A model generated the notes under the pieces. The model made no database searches. It saw only the letters and a program-made list of their open reading frames with translations, and was not told the DNA's origin. Below are positions 1-7,244 of a DNA stretch of 14,918 bases, piece by piece (within the stretch, counting starts at the first letter, position 1; the number at the start of each line of letters is the position of its first letter). The stretch comes from a bacterium (GTDB taxonomy: Bacteria; Myxococcota_A; Bradymonadia; UBA7976; UBA1532), in assembly GCA_030424955.1 (NCBI GenBank), contig JAUHVS010000070.1, positions 1 through 14,918 on the forward strand. Reading direction: 5' to 3'. Made by a program: the position numbers and the translations under genes.

Positions 1-927
1 CTGGGCGGTGAAAAGGTCGTTCTGCAAAAGCCGGAGACATACATGAACCTGTCCGGGGATGCGGTGCAGGCGGCGATGAAGTTTTACAGGCTGGAGCTTG
101 AGGACGTCATCGTGATGCATGACGAGCTGGACCTCGCTCCGGGCAAGCTGCGGATGAAAACCGGTGGCGGGCACGCGGGTCATAACGGGTTGCGGTCGAT
201 TGACGCGCATCTGGGTCCGGGGTTTTCGCGTGTGCGGATCGGGATTGGGCATCCGGGCGACAAGCGGCTGGTGTCGAATTACGTGCTGGGCGATTTTTCG
301 AAATACGACAATGACTGGCTTGAGCCGATGCTCGCCGGAATTGCCGAAGGCGCGGATGATCTGGTGCGGGGGGATACGTCCGGGTTTTTGAACGCCGTGG
401 CGCGCAGGCTGGCTCCGAACAAACCGCAGAAACAGGCGAAGAAACCGGAGGTCAAAGAAGCGAAGAAGCCCGCGCCAGTGGCCGAGCCGGAACCGGAGCC
501 GGAGGACGAACCGCCGCCCCCGCCCGAACCAGAAACCGCGCCGCCGCCGCCCGTGGTGGTGCAGGCGCCCGAGCCCACGCCGCCGCCCCCCGCGCCCCGG
601 CGCCGGCCCCGCCGCCGCACGGCGACGGTGAAGCCCCGCCCCGCGCCGCCGCCCGCGCCGAAGCCGGCCCCTGCGCCCGCTCAGGCTGCGGTGAAGGTGC
701 GGGTGGTGCGGGTGCTGCCCGCCAAGGATGGGCAGTCCTGCACGCTGTACCTGCAGGTGCCCGACACCGGGCTGCAGCAGGGCATGGTGGGCCGCCTCTA
801 CAGCGGCGGCTCGGCCCTGGACGGCGGCCGGGTCACGGTCATCAAGGGCGGCAGCCGCACCGCCACGGCGCGGGTGAACCTGCCGCCGGGCCGGGTGGTG
901 GGCTCGCTCACCGTCCGCTTCAACTGA
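1..927 (+). CDS. pth: Peptidyl-tRNA hydrolase fragment joined in frame to a Pro-rich linker and unknown C-terminal domain
   Basis: The reading frame is open from base 1, so the gene's start lies outside the window. Bases 1 to about 430 encode the C-terminal two thirds of bacterial peptidyl-tRNA hydrolase, which releases amino acids or peptides from stalled peptidyl-tRNA in the cytoplasm. Family landmarks are visible: YMNLSG (Asn68-equivalent, codon 46-48), MHDELDL (Asp93-equivalent, 121-123) and GGGHAGHNGL (His113/Asn114-equivalents, 181-186). The catalytic His20 region is missing upstream. The sequence style and Lys/Pro-rich tail resemble Rhodobacterales Pth. Instead of ending, the frame continues into a roughly 80-residue P/A/E/R-rich linker and a compact Val/Gly-rich domain (about 690-924) ending in LTVRFN, of a kind I would expect at the end of a larger exported or kinase-type protein. 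Base composition changes sharply between the two parts. I suspect an assembly chimera. The Pth identity is secure; the fusion is doubtful. Confidence 0.75.
   Translation: MGGEKVVLQKPETYMNLSGDAVQAAMKFYRLELEDVIVMHDELDLAPGKLRMKTGGGHAGHNGLRSIDAHLGPGFSRVRIGIGHPGDKRLVSNYVLGDFSKYDNDWLEPMLAGIAEGADDLVRGDTSGFLNAVARRLAPNKPQKQAKKPEVKEAKKPAPVAEPEPEPEDEPPPPPEPETAPPPPVVVQAPEPTPPPPAPRRRPRRRTATVKPRPAPPPAPKPAPAPAQAAVKVRVVRVLPAKDGQSCTLYLQVPDTGLQQGMVGRLYSGGSALDGGRVTVIKGGSRTATARVNLPPGRVVGSLTVRFN
440..560. other. Composition break inside low-complexity Pro/Glu-rich coding stretch
   Basis: Upstream of here codons such as TTT, AAA, GAA, AAT and ACA are common. Downstream, third positions are almost all G or C, as in the rest of the window. 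The switch falls in a run of near-repeats of CCGGAACCGGAGCCGGAG followed by CCGCCG-type runs. Such low-complexity sequence is a plausible site for a false assembly join and equally a plausible recombination point. The exact breakpoint cannot be fixed by eye because Pro/Glu/Ala-rich tails occur in both kinds of protein. Confidence 0.55.
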
Positions 928-968
928 ACCGCCCCCCCGAAGACGACGGGCCCGGCTGGGCGGTCGAG

Positions 969-1847
969 GTGGATCCCGAGAGCGACGGGGTCCGCCTGGA
1001 CCGCTTCTTGTCGCTGCGCATCCGTCGGCTGTCTCGCGCGCGGGCGGCCCGCCTGGAGGTCATCGATCTGGACGATCCCGGGCGGGCGCTCAAGAAGAGC
1101 AGCCCCGTGCGGGCCGGCCAGCGGCTGTGGGCGCGGCGGCCGTCCCCCGACGCCGGGGTGCGCTTCGACGCGCCCGAGGTGCTCGCCGAGGACGGCGATC
1201 TGCTGGTGCTCGACAAGCCGGCGGGGCTGGCCGTGCACCCCACGGCGGCGCGGTTCGAGGCCACGGTGACCCGCTGGCTGGCCCGGCACCACCCCGGCGC
1301 GGAGCCCGTGCACCGGCTGGATGTGGAGACCTCGGGCGTGCTGGTGTGTGCCCGCCACGCGATGGCCCACCGGGCGCTGAAGCAGGCCTTCGCCGAGCGG
1401 GCGGTGCACAAGACCTACCGGGCGGTGGTGGTGGGGCTGCCCACCGACGACGCCTACGTGGTGGACACCCCCCTGGGCTTCGACGGGCAGAGCGCGGTGC
1501 GGCTGAAGATGGGGGTGGGTGATCTGCCCGCCGAGACGGCGTTCCGGGTGGTGCGGCGGGGCCACCAGCGGGCGCTGGTGACCTGCGAGCCGCACACGGG
1601 GCGCCAGCACCAGATCCGCGCCCACGCGGCGCTGGCCGGCCACCCCCTGGTGGGCGACAAGCTGTACGGCCCCGACGAGCGCATCTTCTTGGCCCACCTG
1701 GACGGGGCGGTCACGCCGGCCCAGTGGGACGCGCTGGGGCACACCCGGCACGCGCTCCACGCGGTGTCGGTGGCCTTCGAGTGGCGGGGGCAGGCCCGCA
1801 GCTTCACCTCGCCCTGGCCCGCCGAGCTCGACGCGCTGGTGATCTGA
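969..1847 (+). CDS. RluA-family pseudouridine synthase
   Basis: Predicted RNA pseudouridine synthase that isomerises specific uridines in rRNA or tRNA. Residues 7-55 form an S4-like RNA-binding region (VRLDRFLSLRIRRLSRARAA). The catalytic motif HRLDVETSG starts at residue 115, making Asp118 the expected nucleophile. A later motif, TGRQHQIRAHAALAGHPLVG, and the following GDKLYG are typical of RluA/RluC/RluD. The 292-residue length is normal for the family. The GTG start at 969 is the best available but has only a weak purine stretch before it. The frame stays open upstream and could include about 15 more residues, starting near the preceding gene's TGA stop at 925-927. The exact target uridine cannot be inferred. 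The 41-base gap from the previous stop allows co-transcription, if that previous gene end is genuine. Confidence 0.9.
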   Translation: MDPESDGVRLDRFLSLRIRRLSRARAARLEVIDLDDPGRALKKSSPVRAGQRLWARRPSPDAGVRFDAPEVLAEDGDLLVLDKPAGLAVHPTAARFEATVTRWLARHHPGAEPVHRLDVETSGVLVCARHAMAHRALKQAFAERAVHKTYRAVVVGLPTDDAYVVDTPLGFDGQSAVRLKMGVGDLPAETAFRVVRRGHQRALVTCEPHTGRQHQIRAHAALAGHPLVGDKLYGPDERIFLAHLDGAVTPAQWDALGHTRHALHAVSVAFEWRGQARSFTSPWPAELDALVI

Positions 1848-2050
1848 GCCGGCGGCGTGCCCGTAAGACCCCCCATGAAGGGCCCGGCGCGCACCCCGTC
1901 GGGCGACCGGCCCCGGCGGCCCTGAGGGGCCCCGCGGCGGTGGGCTGTGTGGTCTGGTGAGTGAACCCGGCAGGCGGGGGGGAGATGGCTGACGGACGGC
2001 TCTCAGTTGGCTTTTGGCGCGGGCCCCGGCTTCGGTCTAGAGTCCCCGCT
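1848..2050. other. Intergenic region between pseudouridine synthase and TPR gene
   Basis: No convincing ORF or RNA gene is visible. A 5-bp GC hairpin (GGCCC, loop TGAG, GGGCC) at 1918-1931 could mark the end of the upstream transcript, but it has no T-tract. The downstream end carries the promoter-like elements annotated separately. The frame of the next gene is open back to a GTG at 1961, and an ATG at 1985 is preceded by a G-rich run, but neither gives a sensible signal-peptide start. Confidence 0.5.
2014..2043 (+). promoter_or_regulatory. Candidate promoter for the TPR operon, possibly leaderless
   Basis: TTGGCG at 2014-2019 (4 of 6 matches to TTGACA) and TAGAGT at 2038-2043 (4 of 6 to TATAAT) are separated by 18 bases. 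Transcription starting about 7 bases after the -10 would begin at 2050-2051, exactly at the ATG of the TPR gene. No ribosome binding site precedes that ATG. The stretch is also locally AT-richer than its surroundings. This is an inference from consensus matching only. Confidence 0.4.
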
Positions 2051-4522
2051 ATGGGACATTGGCTACGAGTGACCGCGTGGGCCGGGCTGTGCGCGCTGGC
2101 GGGCAGCGCCGTGGCGCCGACGGCGGCGGTGGCGCAGGGCCGCTACCAGCCCGAGGGGCCGGCCCGCCGGGCGTACGAGGGGGCCGAGGGGTCGCGGCAG
2201 CAGGCCGAGGCGCTGGACCGGGCGGGCGACGCGGCCGGGGCGGCGGCGAAGTTCCGCGAGGCGCTGGCGGGCTTCAAGGCGGCCCTCGAGGCGGACGCGG
2301 ACTACGTGGCCGCCTACGCTCAGGCCGGGCGGGTGGCCTACCGGCTCAACACGCCCGAGGCCGCGCTGGATCTGCTGGCCGACGGCCTCGCGCGGCGCCC
2401 CAGGCAGCCCGATCTGATGTTCTGGCGGGGCCAGAACCTGGTGGCCGCCGGGCAGGCCGCCGAGGGGGTGCCGCTGCTGGAGCAGGTGGCGGCGAACCAC
2501 CCCGACGCCTGGCCCGAGGTGTTCCTGGCCCTGGGCAATCACTACTACCGCGCGGAGGACTTCCGCGCCGCTGAGCCCAGCTTCGCCGAGTATGTACGGC
2601 GCAACCCCGAGGCCATCGAGGTGCGGGCCAAGCTGGGCAACACGTACTTCCGGCTGCAGAACTACGCCGGCGCGCTGGCGGAGTTCGAGGCCGTGCGGCG
2701 CAGGAAGCCCGACGACGTGCGGGTGCTGGTCAACATCGGCAACGCGCAGGTGCAGCTGGGCCGCTACGAGGCCGCGGTGGCGACCCTGGAGCGGGCGCTG
2801 GCGCTGGATCCGCAGCGGCAGAGCGCGCTGTTCAACCTGGCGCACAGCCACTTCAAGCTGGGGCACTTCGCTCAGGCGCTGCCCTACTACGAGCGCTTCC
2901 GCGCCAAGCAGCCGAAGGACTTCAACGGGCACTACTTCGCGGGCTCGGCGCTGATGGCGCTGGGCCGCGACGCCGAGGCCATCCAGGCGCTGGAGGCGGC
3001 GGCGGCGCTGCAGCCCGAGCAGGTGCACCCCATCTACAAGATCGGCCTGATCCACCTGAAGGCGAAGCGGGCGGCTGAGGCCAAGGCGCGCTTCGACGCG
3101 GCGCTGGCCATCAAGGCGGAGGATCCCTGGGTGATCTCGGGGCTGGGCACCGTGGCCCGCCAGCAGGGCGATCTGGCGCAGGCGGTGGCGCTGCACGCGC
3201 GGGCCGCGTCGCTCGCGCCCGAGAAGGCCCGGCTGCAGGCCAACCTGGCCCTGAGCGCGTGGCGGGCGGGGGATCTGCCGCGGGGGCTGCAGGCCATCGA
3301 CAAGGCGCTGGGCCTGGACGCCGAGGACGCCTGGGTGCGCGGCGTGGGGGCGACCCTGCACGCGGCGCAGGCGCAGGCGCTGGCGGCGGCGGGGGATCTG
3401 CCGGGGGCGCTGGCCCAGGCGGACACGGCGGTGCGGCTGGCCCCCGGGGACGCCACGGCGCTGGCCAACCGGGCGCTGCTGCGGCTGGCTCAGGGCGACG
3501 CCGCGGGCGCGACCGCGGACGCCGAGGCCGCCACCCAGGCCGCCCCCGAGGACGCGCGGGCGGCGCTGGCGCTGGGCCGGGTGCGGCTCGCGGCGGGGGA
3601 TGGGCCGGGCGCGCTGGCCCTGCTGGAGGCGGCGTGGACCCGCGGGCCGTCCGCGGCGGTGGCTGTGAGCCTGGGGGACGCGCGGCTGCAGACCGGCGCG
3701 ACCAGCGAGGCGGTGGCCGGCCTGATGGACGCGGCGAAGCAGTGGCCCGAGGATCCGGCGGTGGGCCGCTGGCTCGGGGCCGCCCGGTTCGCCCGGGCGT
3801 GGGGTGACGTGGCGGCTGGGCGCGCGGCCCGGCGGGACGCGGGCGATCTGCGGGCGGCGCTGGCCGTGGCCGATGGGCTCGACGCGACCACGAACGCGCG
3901 GCTGCGCTACGCCGCGGCGATCACGGCGCTGCGGGGTGGCGACGGGGCGGCCGCCCGGCAGCACCTGGGGGCGCTGAGCGCCGCGCTGCGGGGCGGGGTG
4001 CCGGTGGCGGCGGTGCTGGCCGGGGCGCCCGGTGAGCACCTGGATCTGCTGCGGGCCCGCGCCGCGATCATGGCCCGTAAGGACGCGAACGCGTTGGAGA
4101 TTCTGTCGGGTGTCGCCGCCGCGCGGCGCAAGGACTCCGAGGGGGCGCGCCTGGCCCGGGTGGCCCACCTGCGCCTGGGCGAGGCGGCGGTGCAGCAGGG
4201 CGCGCTGGGGGCGGCGGCGGATCACTTCAAGCGCGCCCAGGCGGCGTCCCCCACGCCGTGGACCCGGCACCACCAGGCGACGGTGCAGTACCTGCAGGGC
4301 AAGCAGAGGCCGGCCATCAAGGCCTGGCGCGCGGTGTCGGGGCAGGTGCCCGAGGCGCACTTCAACCTGGGCGTGGCCCTGGAGCAGGCCGGCGATCACG
4401 CGGGGGCCTACGCGGCCTTCGCGCGCTTCGGGCGGCTGGGGCGGCCCGAGAGCGAGGCGGCCCAGCGCGTCGCCGACGCCAAGGCGCGGATCTTCGGCTT
4501 CACGGCGGAGGCGGCACCATGA
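2051..4522 (+). CDS. Exported tetratricopeptide-repeat protein
   Basis: An 823-residue protein with a Sec-type signal peptide (MGHWLRVTAWAGLCALAG, then AVAQ before the mature part; likely cleavage after residue ~29), so it should act in the periplasm or at the envelope. Most of the mature chain is tandem 34-residue TPR units with the usual W/G/Y/A/P spacing, for example ALGNHYYRAEDFRAAEPSF, LGNTYFRLQNYAGALAEFEA, NIGNAQVQLGRYEAAVATLE and FNLGVALEQAGDHAGAYAAF. I estimate 14 or more units. They are well conserved in the first half, degenerate around residues 480-680, and clear again at the C terminus. TPR arrays are protein-interaction scaffolds; no enzymatic domain is seen. ATG 2051 is chosen because it begins the signal peptide; the frame is open further upstream (GTG 1961, ATG 1985). 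Its stop overlaps the next gene's ATG (ATGA), so the two are translationally coupled. The partner is unknown; the co-encoded PhnD-like protein is the obvious candidate. Confidence 0.9.
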   Translation: MGHWLRVTAWAGLCALAGSAVAPTAAVAQGRYQPEGPARRAYEGAEGSRQQAEALDRAGDAAGAAAKFREALAGFKAALEADADYVAAYAQAGRVAYRLNTPEAALDLLADGLARRPRQPDLMFWRGQNLVAAGQAAEGVPLLEQVAANHPDAWPEVFLALGNHYYRAEDFRAAEPSFAEYVRRNPEAIEVRAKLGNTYFRLQNYAGALAEFEAVRRRKPDDVRVLVNIGNAQVQLGRYEAAVATLERALALDPQRQSALFNLAHSHFKLGHFAQALPYYERFRAKQPKDFNGHYFAGSALMALGRDAEAIQALEAAAALQPEQVHPIYKIGLIHLKAKRAAEAKARFDAALAIKAEDPWVISGLGTVARQQGDLAQAVALHARAASLAPEKARLQANLALSAWRAGDLPRGLQAIDKALGLDAEDAWVRGVGATLHAAQAQALAAAGDLPGALAQADTAVRLAPGDATALANRALLRLAQGDAAGATADAEAATQAAPEDARAALALGRVRLAAGDGPGALALLEAAWTRGPSAAVAVSLGDARLQTGATSEAVAGLMDAAKQWPEDPAVGRWLGAARFARAWGDVAAGRAARRDAGDLRAALAVADGLDATTNARLRYAAAITALRGGDGAAARQHLGALSAALRGGVPVAAVLAGAPGEHLDLLRARAAIMARKDANALEILSGVAAARRKDSEGARLARVAHLRLGEAAVQQGALGAAADHFKRAQAASPTPWTRHHQATVQYLQGKQRPAIKAWRAVSGQVPEAHFNLGVALEQAGDHAGAYAAFARFGRLGRPESEAAQRVADAKARIFGFTAEAAP
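4507..4511 (+). promoter_or_regulatory. Ribosome binding site GGAGG for the PhnD-like gene
   Basis: GGAGG lies 7 bases before ATG 4519, inside the last codons of the TPR gene. It fixes the start of the downstream gene at the ATGA overlap rather than at upstream in-frame codons. Confidence 0.75.
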
Positions 4523-5487
4523 GGGCGCGCAGCGAGCGGCGGGTGTGGGCGGTGTGGGCGCTGGCGCTGTGGCTGGCGATGCCCGGCGTGGCCTGGGCTC
4601 AGGACGGCGGCCCGGCCGAGGCCGACGACGCCCGGGTGGTGGGGGTGTACGCGCCCCGGCTGCTGTTCGCGAGCGGCATGGCCCGCAGCCGGTACGCCGC
4701 TGACGTGGCCGCCGCGCTGTCGGCGGCGACGGGGCTGGCCTTCAAGGGGCGTGGCTTCGCGACGGGCCGCGAGTTCGACAGCCAGGTGGCCACCGGGCGC
4801 GTGGCGGTGGCCCTGGTGGACGCTCAGGTGCAGGCCCGGCGGAGCCTGACGCCCCTGGGCCAGGCGCGCCGCAACGGGAAGGCCGCGGCGCCGATGGTGC
4901 TCGTGGTGGCGCCGGGGGTGCAGGTGGATGGGCTGCTGGCCCTCAAGGGTCGGTCCCTGGCGACGGTGCCCGTGGGCCCGGGCGACGCGGGCTTCCGGGC
5001 CAACTTCCTGCTGCAAGGTGAGGTGGGCGACGACTTCTTCTCGCTGGGGCGCAGCGCCCGCGACGTGCAGGGGGCGCTGAACCTGGTGTCGCTGGGCAAG
5101 GCGGACGCCGCCTTCACCTTCGCGGGGGACACCGCGGGGCTGCGGGTGGTGTTCCGCAGCCGGCCGGTGCCGCTGCCCGTGTGGGTGCAGACCGATCCGA
5201 GCCTGACGGCCGCGCAGGTGGCGCAGATCCGCCAGGCCCTCGCCGGGCTGCGCGTGGCCGGGCCCGTGCAGGGGGTGGGCCCCGCCGACGGGCCGGCGCT
5301 GGCGGGGCTGGCCAAGGCCCTGGGGGCCCCGCGGCGCCGGGTGGCGCGCCCCATCTTGGGGACCGCGCCCGACGATCTGCCGCCCCTCGCGGCCCACCCG
5401 GCGGCCCCCCGGCCGGTGGGCGTGGCCGGCGCGGTGCCGGTGGCGGACGCCCTGGGCGTGCCCGCGCCGCCCGCGGACGCGTTCTGA
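4519..5487 (+). CDS. PhnD-like periplasmic substrate-binding protein (orphan)
   Basis: A 322-residue protein with a Sec signal peptide (Arg-rich start, hydrophobic VWALALWLAMPGVAWA, cleavage near WAQD at about residue 27-29). The mature part resembles the PhnD/SsuA/transferrin-type periplasmic binding fold: a first strand followed by YAADVAAALSAATGLAFKGR, then VAVALVDAQVQARR, APMVLVVAPGVQ, LKGRSLATVPVGPGDAGFRANFLL (written here only as landmarks), LVSLGKADAAFTFAGD, and a late VWVQTDPSLTAAQVAQIRQA. In PhnD families these correspond to the two lobes and the hinge around the ligand. No lipobox cysteine is present, so it should be soluble. The C terminus is a Pro/Ala-rich tail from about residue 275. 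No ABC permease or ATPase gene is nearby, so transport is unlikely to be its direct job; ligand sensing for the downstream ATPase protein is an inference. The ligand cannot be predicted. Confidence 0.7.
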   Translation: MRARSERRVWAVWALALWLAMPGVAWAQDGGPAEADDARVVGVYAPRLLFASGMARSRYAADVAAALSAATGLAFKGRGFATGREFDSQVATGRVAVALVDAQVQARRSLTPLGQARRNGKAAAPMVLVVAPGVQVDGLLALKGRSLATVPVGPGDAGFRANFLLQGEVGDDFFSLGRSARDVQGALNLVSLGKADAAFTFAGDTAGLRVVFRSRPVPLPVWVQTDPSLTAAQVAQIRQALAGLRVAGPVQGVGPADGPALAGLAKALGAPRRRVARPILGTAPDDLPPLAAHPAAPRPVGVAGAVPVADALGVPAPPADAF

Positions 5488-6437
5488 TGTTGACCCGCGT
5501 CTTGTTGGTGGGCGACGCCGTCGCCCTGCGGCCCGCGCAGCGGGTGGCGGCGTGCTTCGGGGCCGAGGTGAAGACGCTGCCGGCCGACACCCACCTCACG
5601 GATCTGGCGCAGCGGTTCAAGCCCCACGTGGTGATCGCCGACTTCGCCACCCTGGGGGACCGGCCGCGCATGGCGGTGGAGGCGCTGGGGCACCTGCCGG
5701 ACGAGCCCCCGCTGATCCTGCTGGCCGACGCGCTGCCCCAAGAGCTGCTGGCCAGCCTGCTCGACGCGCCTTGGTTCGATCACCTGTCCGGGCCGAGCGA
5801 TCCCTGGCTGATGTCGGATCTGACCGCGACCCTGGCGAAGCTGACGGGGCAGCCGATCTTTGGCCTGAGCAGCTACCTGCCGTGGGGCACCCGGATCATC
5901 GAGGTGCCCATCACCGGCTCGGCCGACAAGGGCGCCGTGTTCGACCGCATCGAGGCCTTCATGGCGGGCATCGGCGTGCGCGGGCGGCTGGTGGATCGGC
6001 TGCACGACGTGGCCGACGAGCTGCTGATGAACGCCGTGTACGACGCCCCGGTGGATCGGCTGTCGGGCGCCCACCGCTACCACGGGCTGCCGCGGACCAC
6101 GCCGGTGGTGCTGGCCGCCGACGAGCGCCCCGTGCTGCGCTTCGCGAGCGACGGGCGGCGCTTCGGCGTCAGCATCACCGACCCCTTCGGCGGGCTGTCG
6201 CCCACCACCTTCCGGCACTACGTCGCGAAGGGCCTGCGGGGCGGCGACAGCCAGATCGATCAGAAGGTGGGCGGCGCCGGGCTGGGCCTGTACCTGCTGT
6301 TCTCGAGCCTCAACAGCCTGGTGCTCAACGTGCACCGTGGCCGGCAGACCGAGGTGATCGGCCTGATCGACATCCGCGGGAGCTTCCGGGCGGCGCTGGC
6401 GGCGCCCAAGGCCCTGCACGTCTTCGAGCGCCGGTAG
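5487..6437 (+). CDS. Degenerate receiver-GHKL ATPase signalling protein
   Basis: A 316-residue cytoplasmic protein whose ATG overlaps the previous stop by one base (TGATG). Residues 1-120 look like a CheY-type receiver: MLTRVLLVGD (Asp10), VVIAD with Asp52 at the phospho-acceptor position, ILLAD where the usual Thr/Ser is Ala80, and FDHLSGPSDP where the conserved Lys is replaced (Ser101-Gly102). The second half is a GHKL/HATPase domain: N-box-like ADELLMNAVYDAP (Glu178, Asn182), G1-like ITDPFGGLS (Asp232) and the G2 motif GGAGLGL (residues 262-268). There is no DHp/H-box with a phospho-accepting His, so it is not an ordinary sensor histidine kinase. The layout is closer to RsbW/SpoIIAB-type switch kinases, though an ATP-dependent conformational switch is possible. 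The partner protein is unknown. Coupling to two exported proteins suggests a shared pathway across the membrane, but no transmembrane subunit is encoded in this operon. Confidence 0.75.
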   Translation: MLTRVLLVGDAVALRPAQRVAACFGAEVKTLPADTHLTDLAQRFKPHVVIADFATLGDRPRMAVEALGHLPDEPPLILLADALPQELLASLLDAPWFDHLSGPSDPWLMSDLTATLAKLTGQPIFGLSSYLPWGTRIIEVPITGSADKGAVFDRIEAFMAGIGVRGRLVDRLHDVADELLMNAVYDAPVDRLSGAHRYHGLPRTTPVVLAADERPVLRFASDGRRFGVSITDPFGGLSPTTFRHYVAKGLRGGDSQIDQKVGGAGLGLYLLFSSLNSLVLNVHRGRQTEVIGLIDIRGSFRAALAAPKALHVFERR

Positions 6438-6483
6438 CCCCGCCGGGCGGCCTTCGCTACCCTGCGCGCCCCCGTCGCTCCCT

Positions 6484-6488
6484 GGAGG
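6484..6488 (+). promoter_or_regulatory. Ribosome binding site GGAGG for the EI24-type gene
   Basis: GGAGG sits 6 bases before ATG 6495 and is one of the clearest Shine-Dalgarno sites in the window. The 57-base gap from the preceding stop (6438-6494) is long enough for a promoter, but I see no convincing -35/-10 pair; TACCCT at 6458-6463 is a weak -10 candidate. Confidence 0.7.
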
Positions 6489-6494
6489 CAGGTC

Positions 6495-7241
6495 ATGAAC
6501 CCACTGGCTGGCCCCGCGGCCGCCCTGCGCGGCCTCGGCTTGATCCTGCGTCACCCCGGGCTGATGGCGCGCTCGGCCGTGCCCGCGGTGGTGGCGCTGC
6601 TGCTGAGCGGCCTGGGCATCTGGGCGGCCGTGCGCTGGCACGCCGATCTGGTGAACGCGATCTGGACCGAGCCGGCGGCCGAGGGGTTCTGGGGCACGCT
6701 GGCCTACGGGCTGTGGTGGACCTTCGACGCCATCCTGGGCCTCGCGAGCGGCGTGCTGAGCGTGGTGATCACGCCGTGGCTGGTGATGCTGCTGGGGCTG
6801 CCGCTGTGCGAGCCGCTGGCCGCCGCGGTGGACAGCCGGCTGGGCGGGCAGGCCGTGAGCGGATCGCTGCTGGCCGAGATCGGCTCAACCCTGGCGACCA
6901 CCGCGGCGGTGGCGGCGGTGGGGCTGGCGGGGGCCGTCGGCTTCTTCCTGCTGGGCCTGCTGCCCGGGGTGGGGCTGATCACCACGCCCTTCGTGACCCT
7001 CGTGTGGACGCCGCTGTTCCTGGCCTTCGACCTGTTCGACAGCCCGCTGGCGCGGCGGCAGCTCCGGCTGCGCGCGAAGGTGGACTTCTTGATCCGGCAC
7101 TGGGTGAGCGCGGCGTCGGTGGGCCTGACCGCGACGCTGCTGGTGGCGCTGCCGGGGCTCAACCTGATCGGGCTGCCCGTGGCGGTGGCCATGGGCGTGA
7201 TCGTCGTGCGCGATCGCGAGCAGGCCGGGGCGCTGGGCTGA
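6495..7241 (+). CDS. EI24/CysZ-type integral membrane protein
   Basis: A 248-residue polytopic membrane protein. Residues 2-22 form an amphipathic start (GLGLILRHPGLM), followed by a hydrophobic helix (SAVPAVVALLLSGLGIWAAV), a paired segment around LGLASGVLSVVITPWLVMLL, a long hydrophobic stretch around VGFFLLGLLPGVGLITTPF, and a final pair around LPGLNLIGLPVAVAMGVIVV. The N-terminal HPGLM-type entry, the Pro-rich hydrophobic hairpins and the length fit the EI24 domain family, which includes the sulfate transporter CysZ. Family assignment rests on architecture and recalled motif style, so sulfate transport should not be assumed. The next gene starts 3 bases after its stop, which indicates co-transcription with the glycosyltransferase. 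Confidence 0.7.
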   Translation: MNPLAGPAAALRGLGLILRHPGLMARSAVPAVVALLLSGLGIWAAVRWHADLVNAIWTEPAAEGFWGTLAYGLWWTFDAILGLASGVLSVVITPWLVMLLGLPLCEPLAAAVDSRLGGQAVSGSLLAEIGSTLATTAAVAAVGLAGAVGFFLLGLLPGVGLITTPFVTLVWTPLFLAFDLFDSPLARRQLRLRAKVDFLIRHWVSAASVGLTATLLVALPGLNLIGLPVAVAMGVIVVRDREQAGALG

Positions 7242-7244
7242 TCC

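Noticed and set aside
1961..2050. GTG 1961 or ATG 1985 as start of the TPR protein
   Set aside because: Either would put 22-30 polar residues before a good signal peptide. ATG 2051 begins the signal peptide directly.
2063..4399. 778-residue ORF antisense to the TPR gene
   Set aside because: It is R/P/H/G/L-rich low-complexity sequence with no domain, typical of the complementary frame of a GC-rich gene. The TPR frame explains the region.
4824..6641. 605-residue minus-strand ORF opposite the PhnD-like and receiver/GHKL genes
   Set aside because: Low-complexity complement of two genes with convincing motifs, with no start signal.
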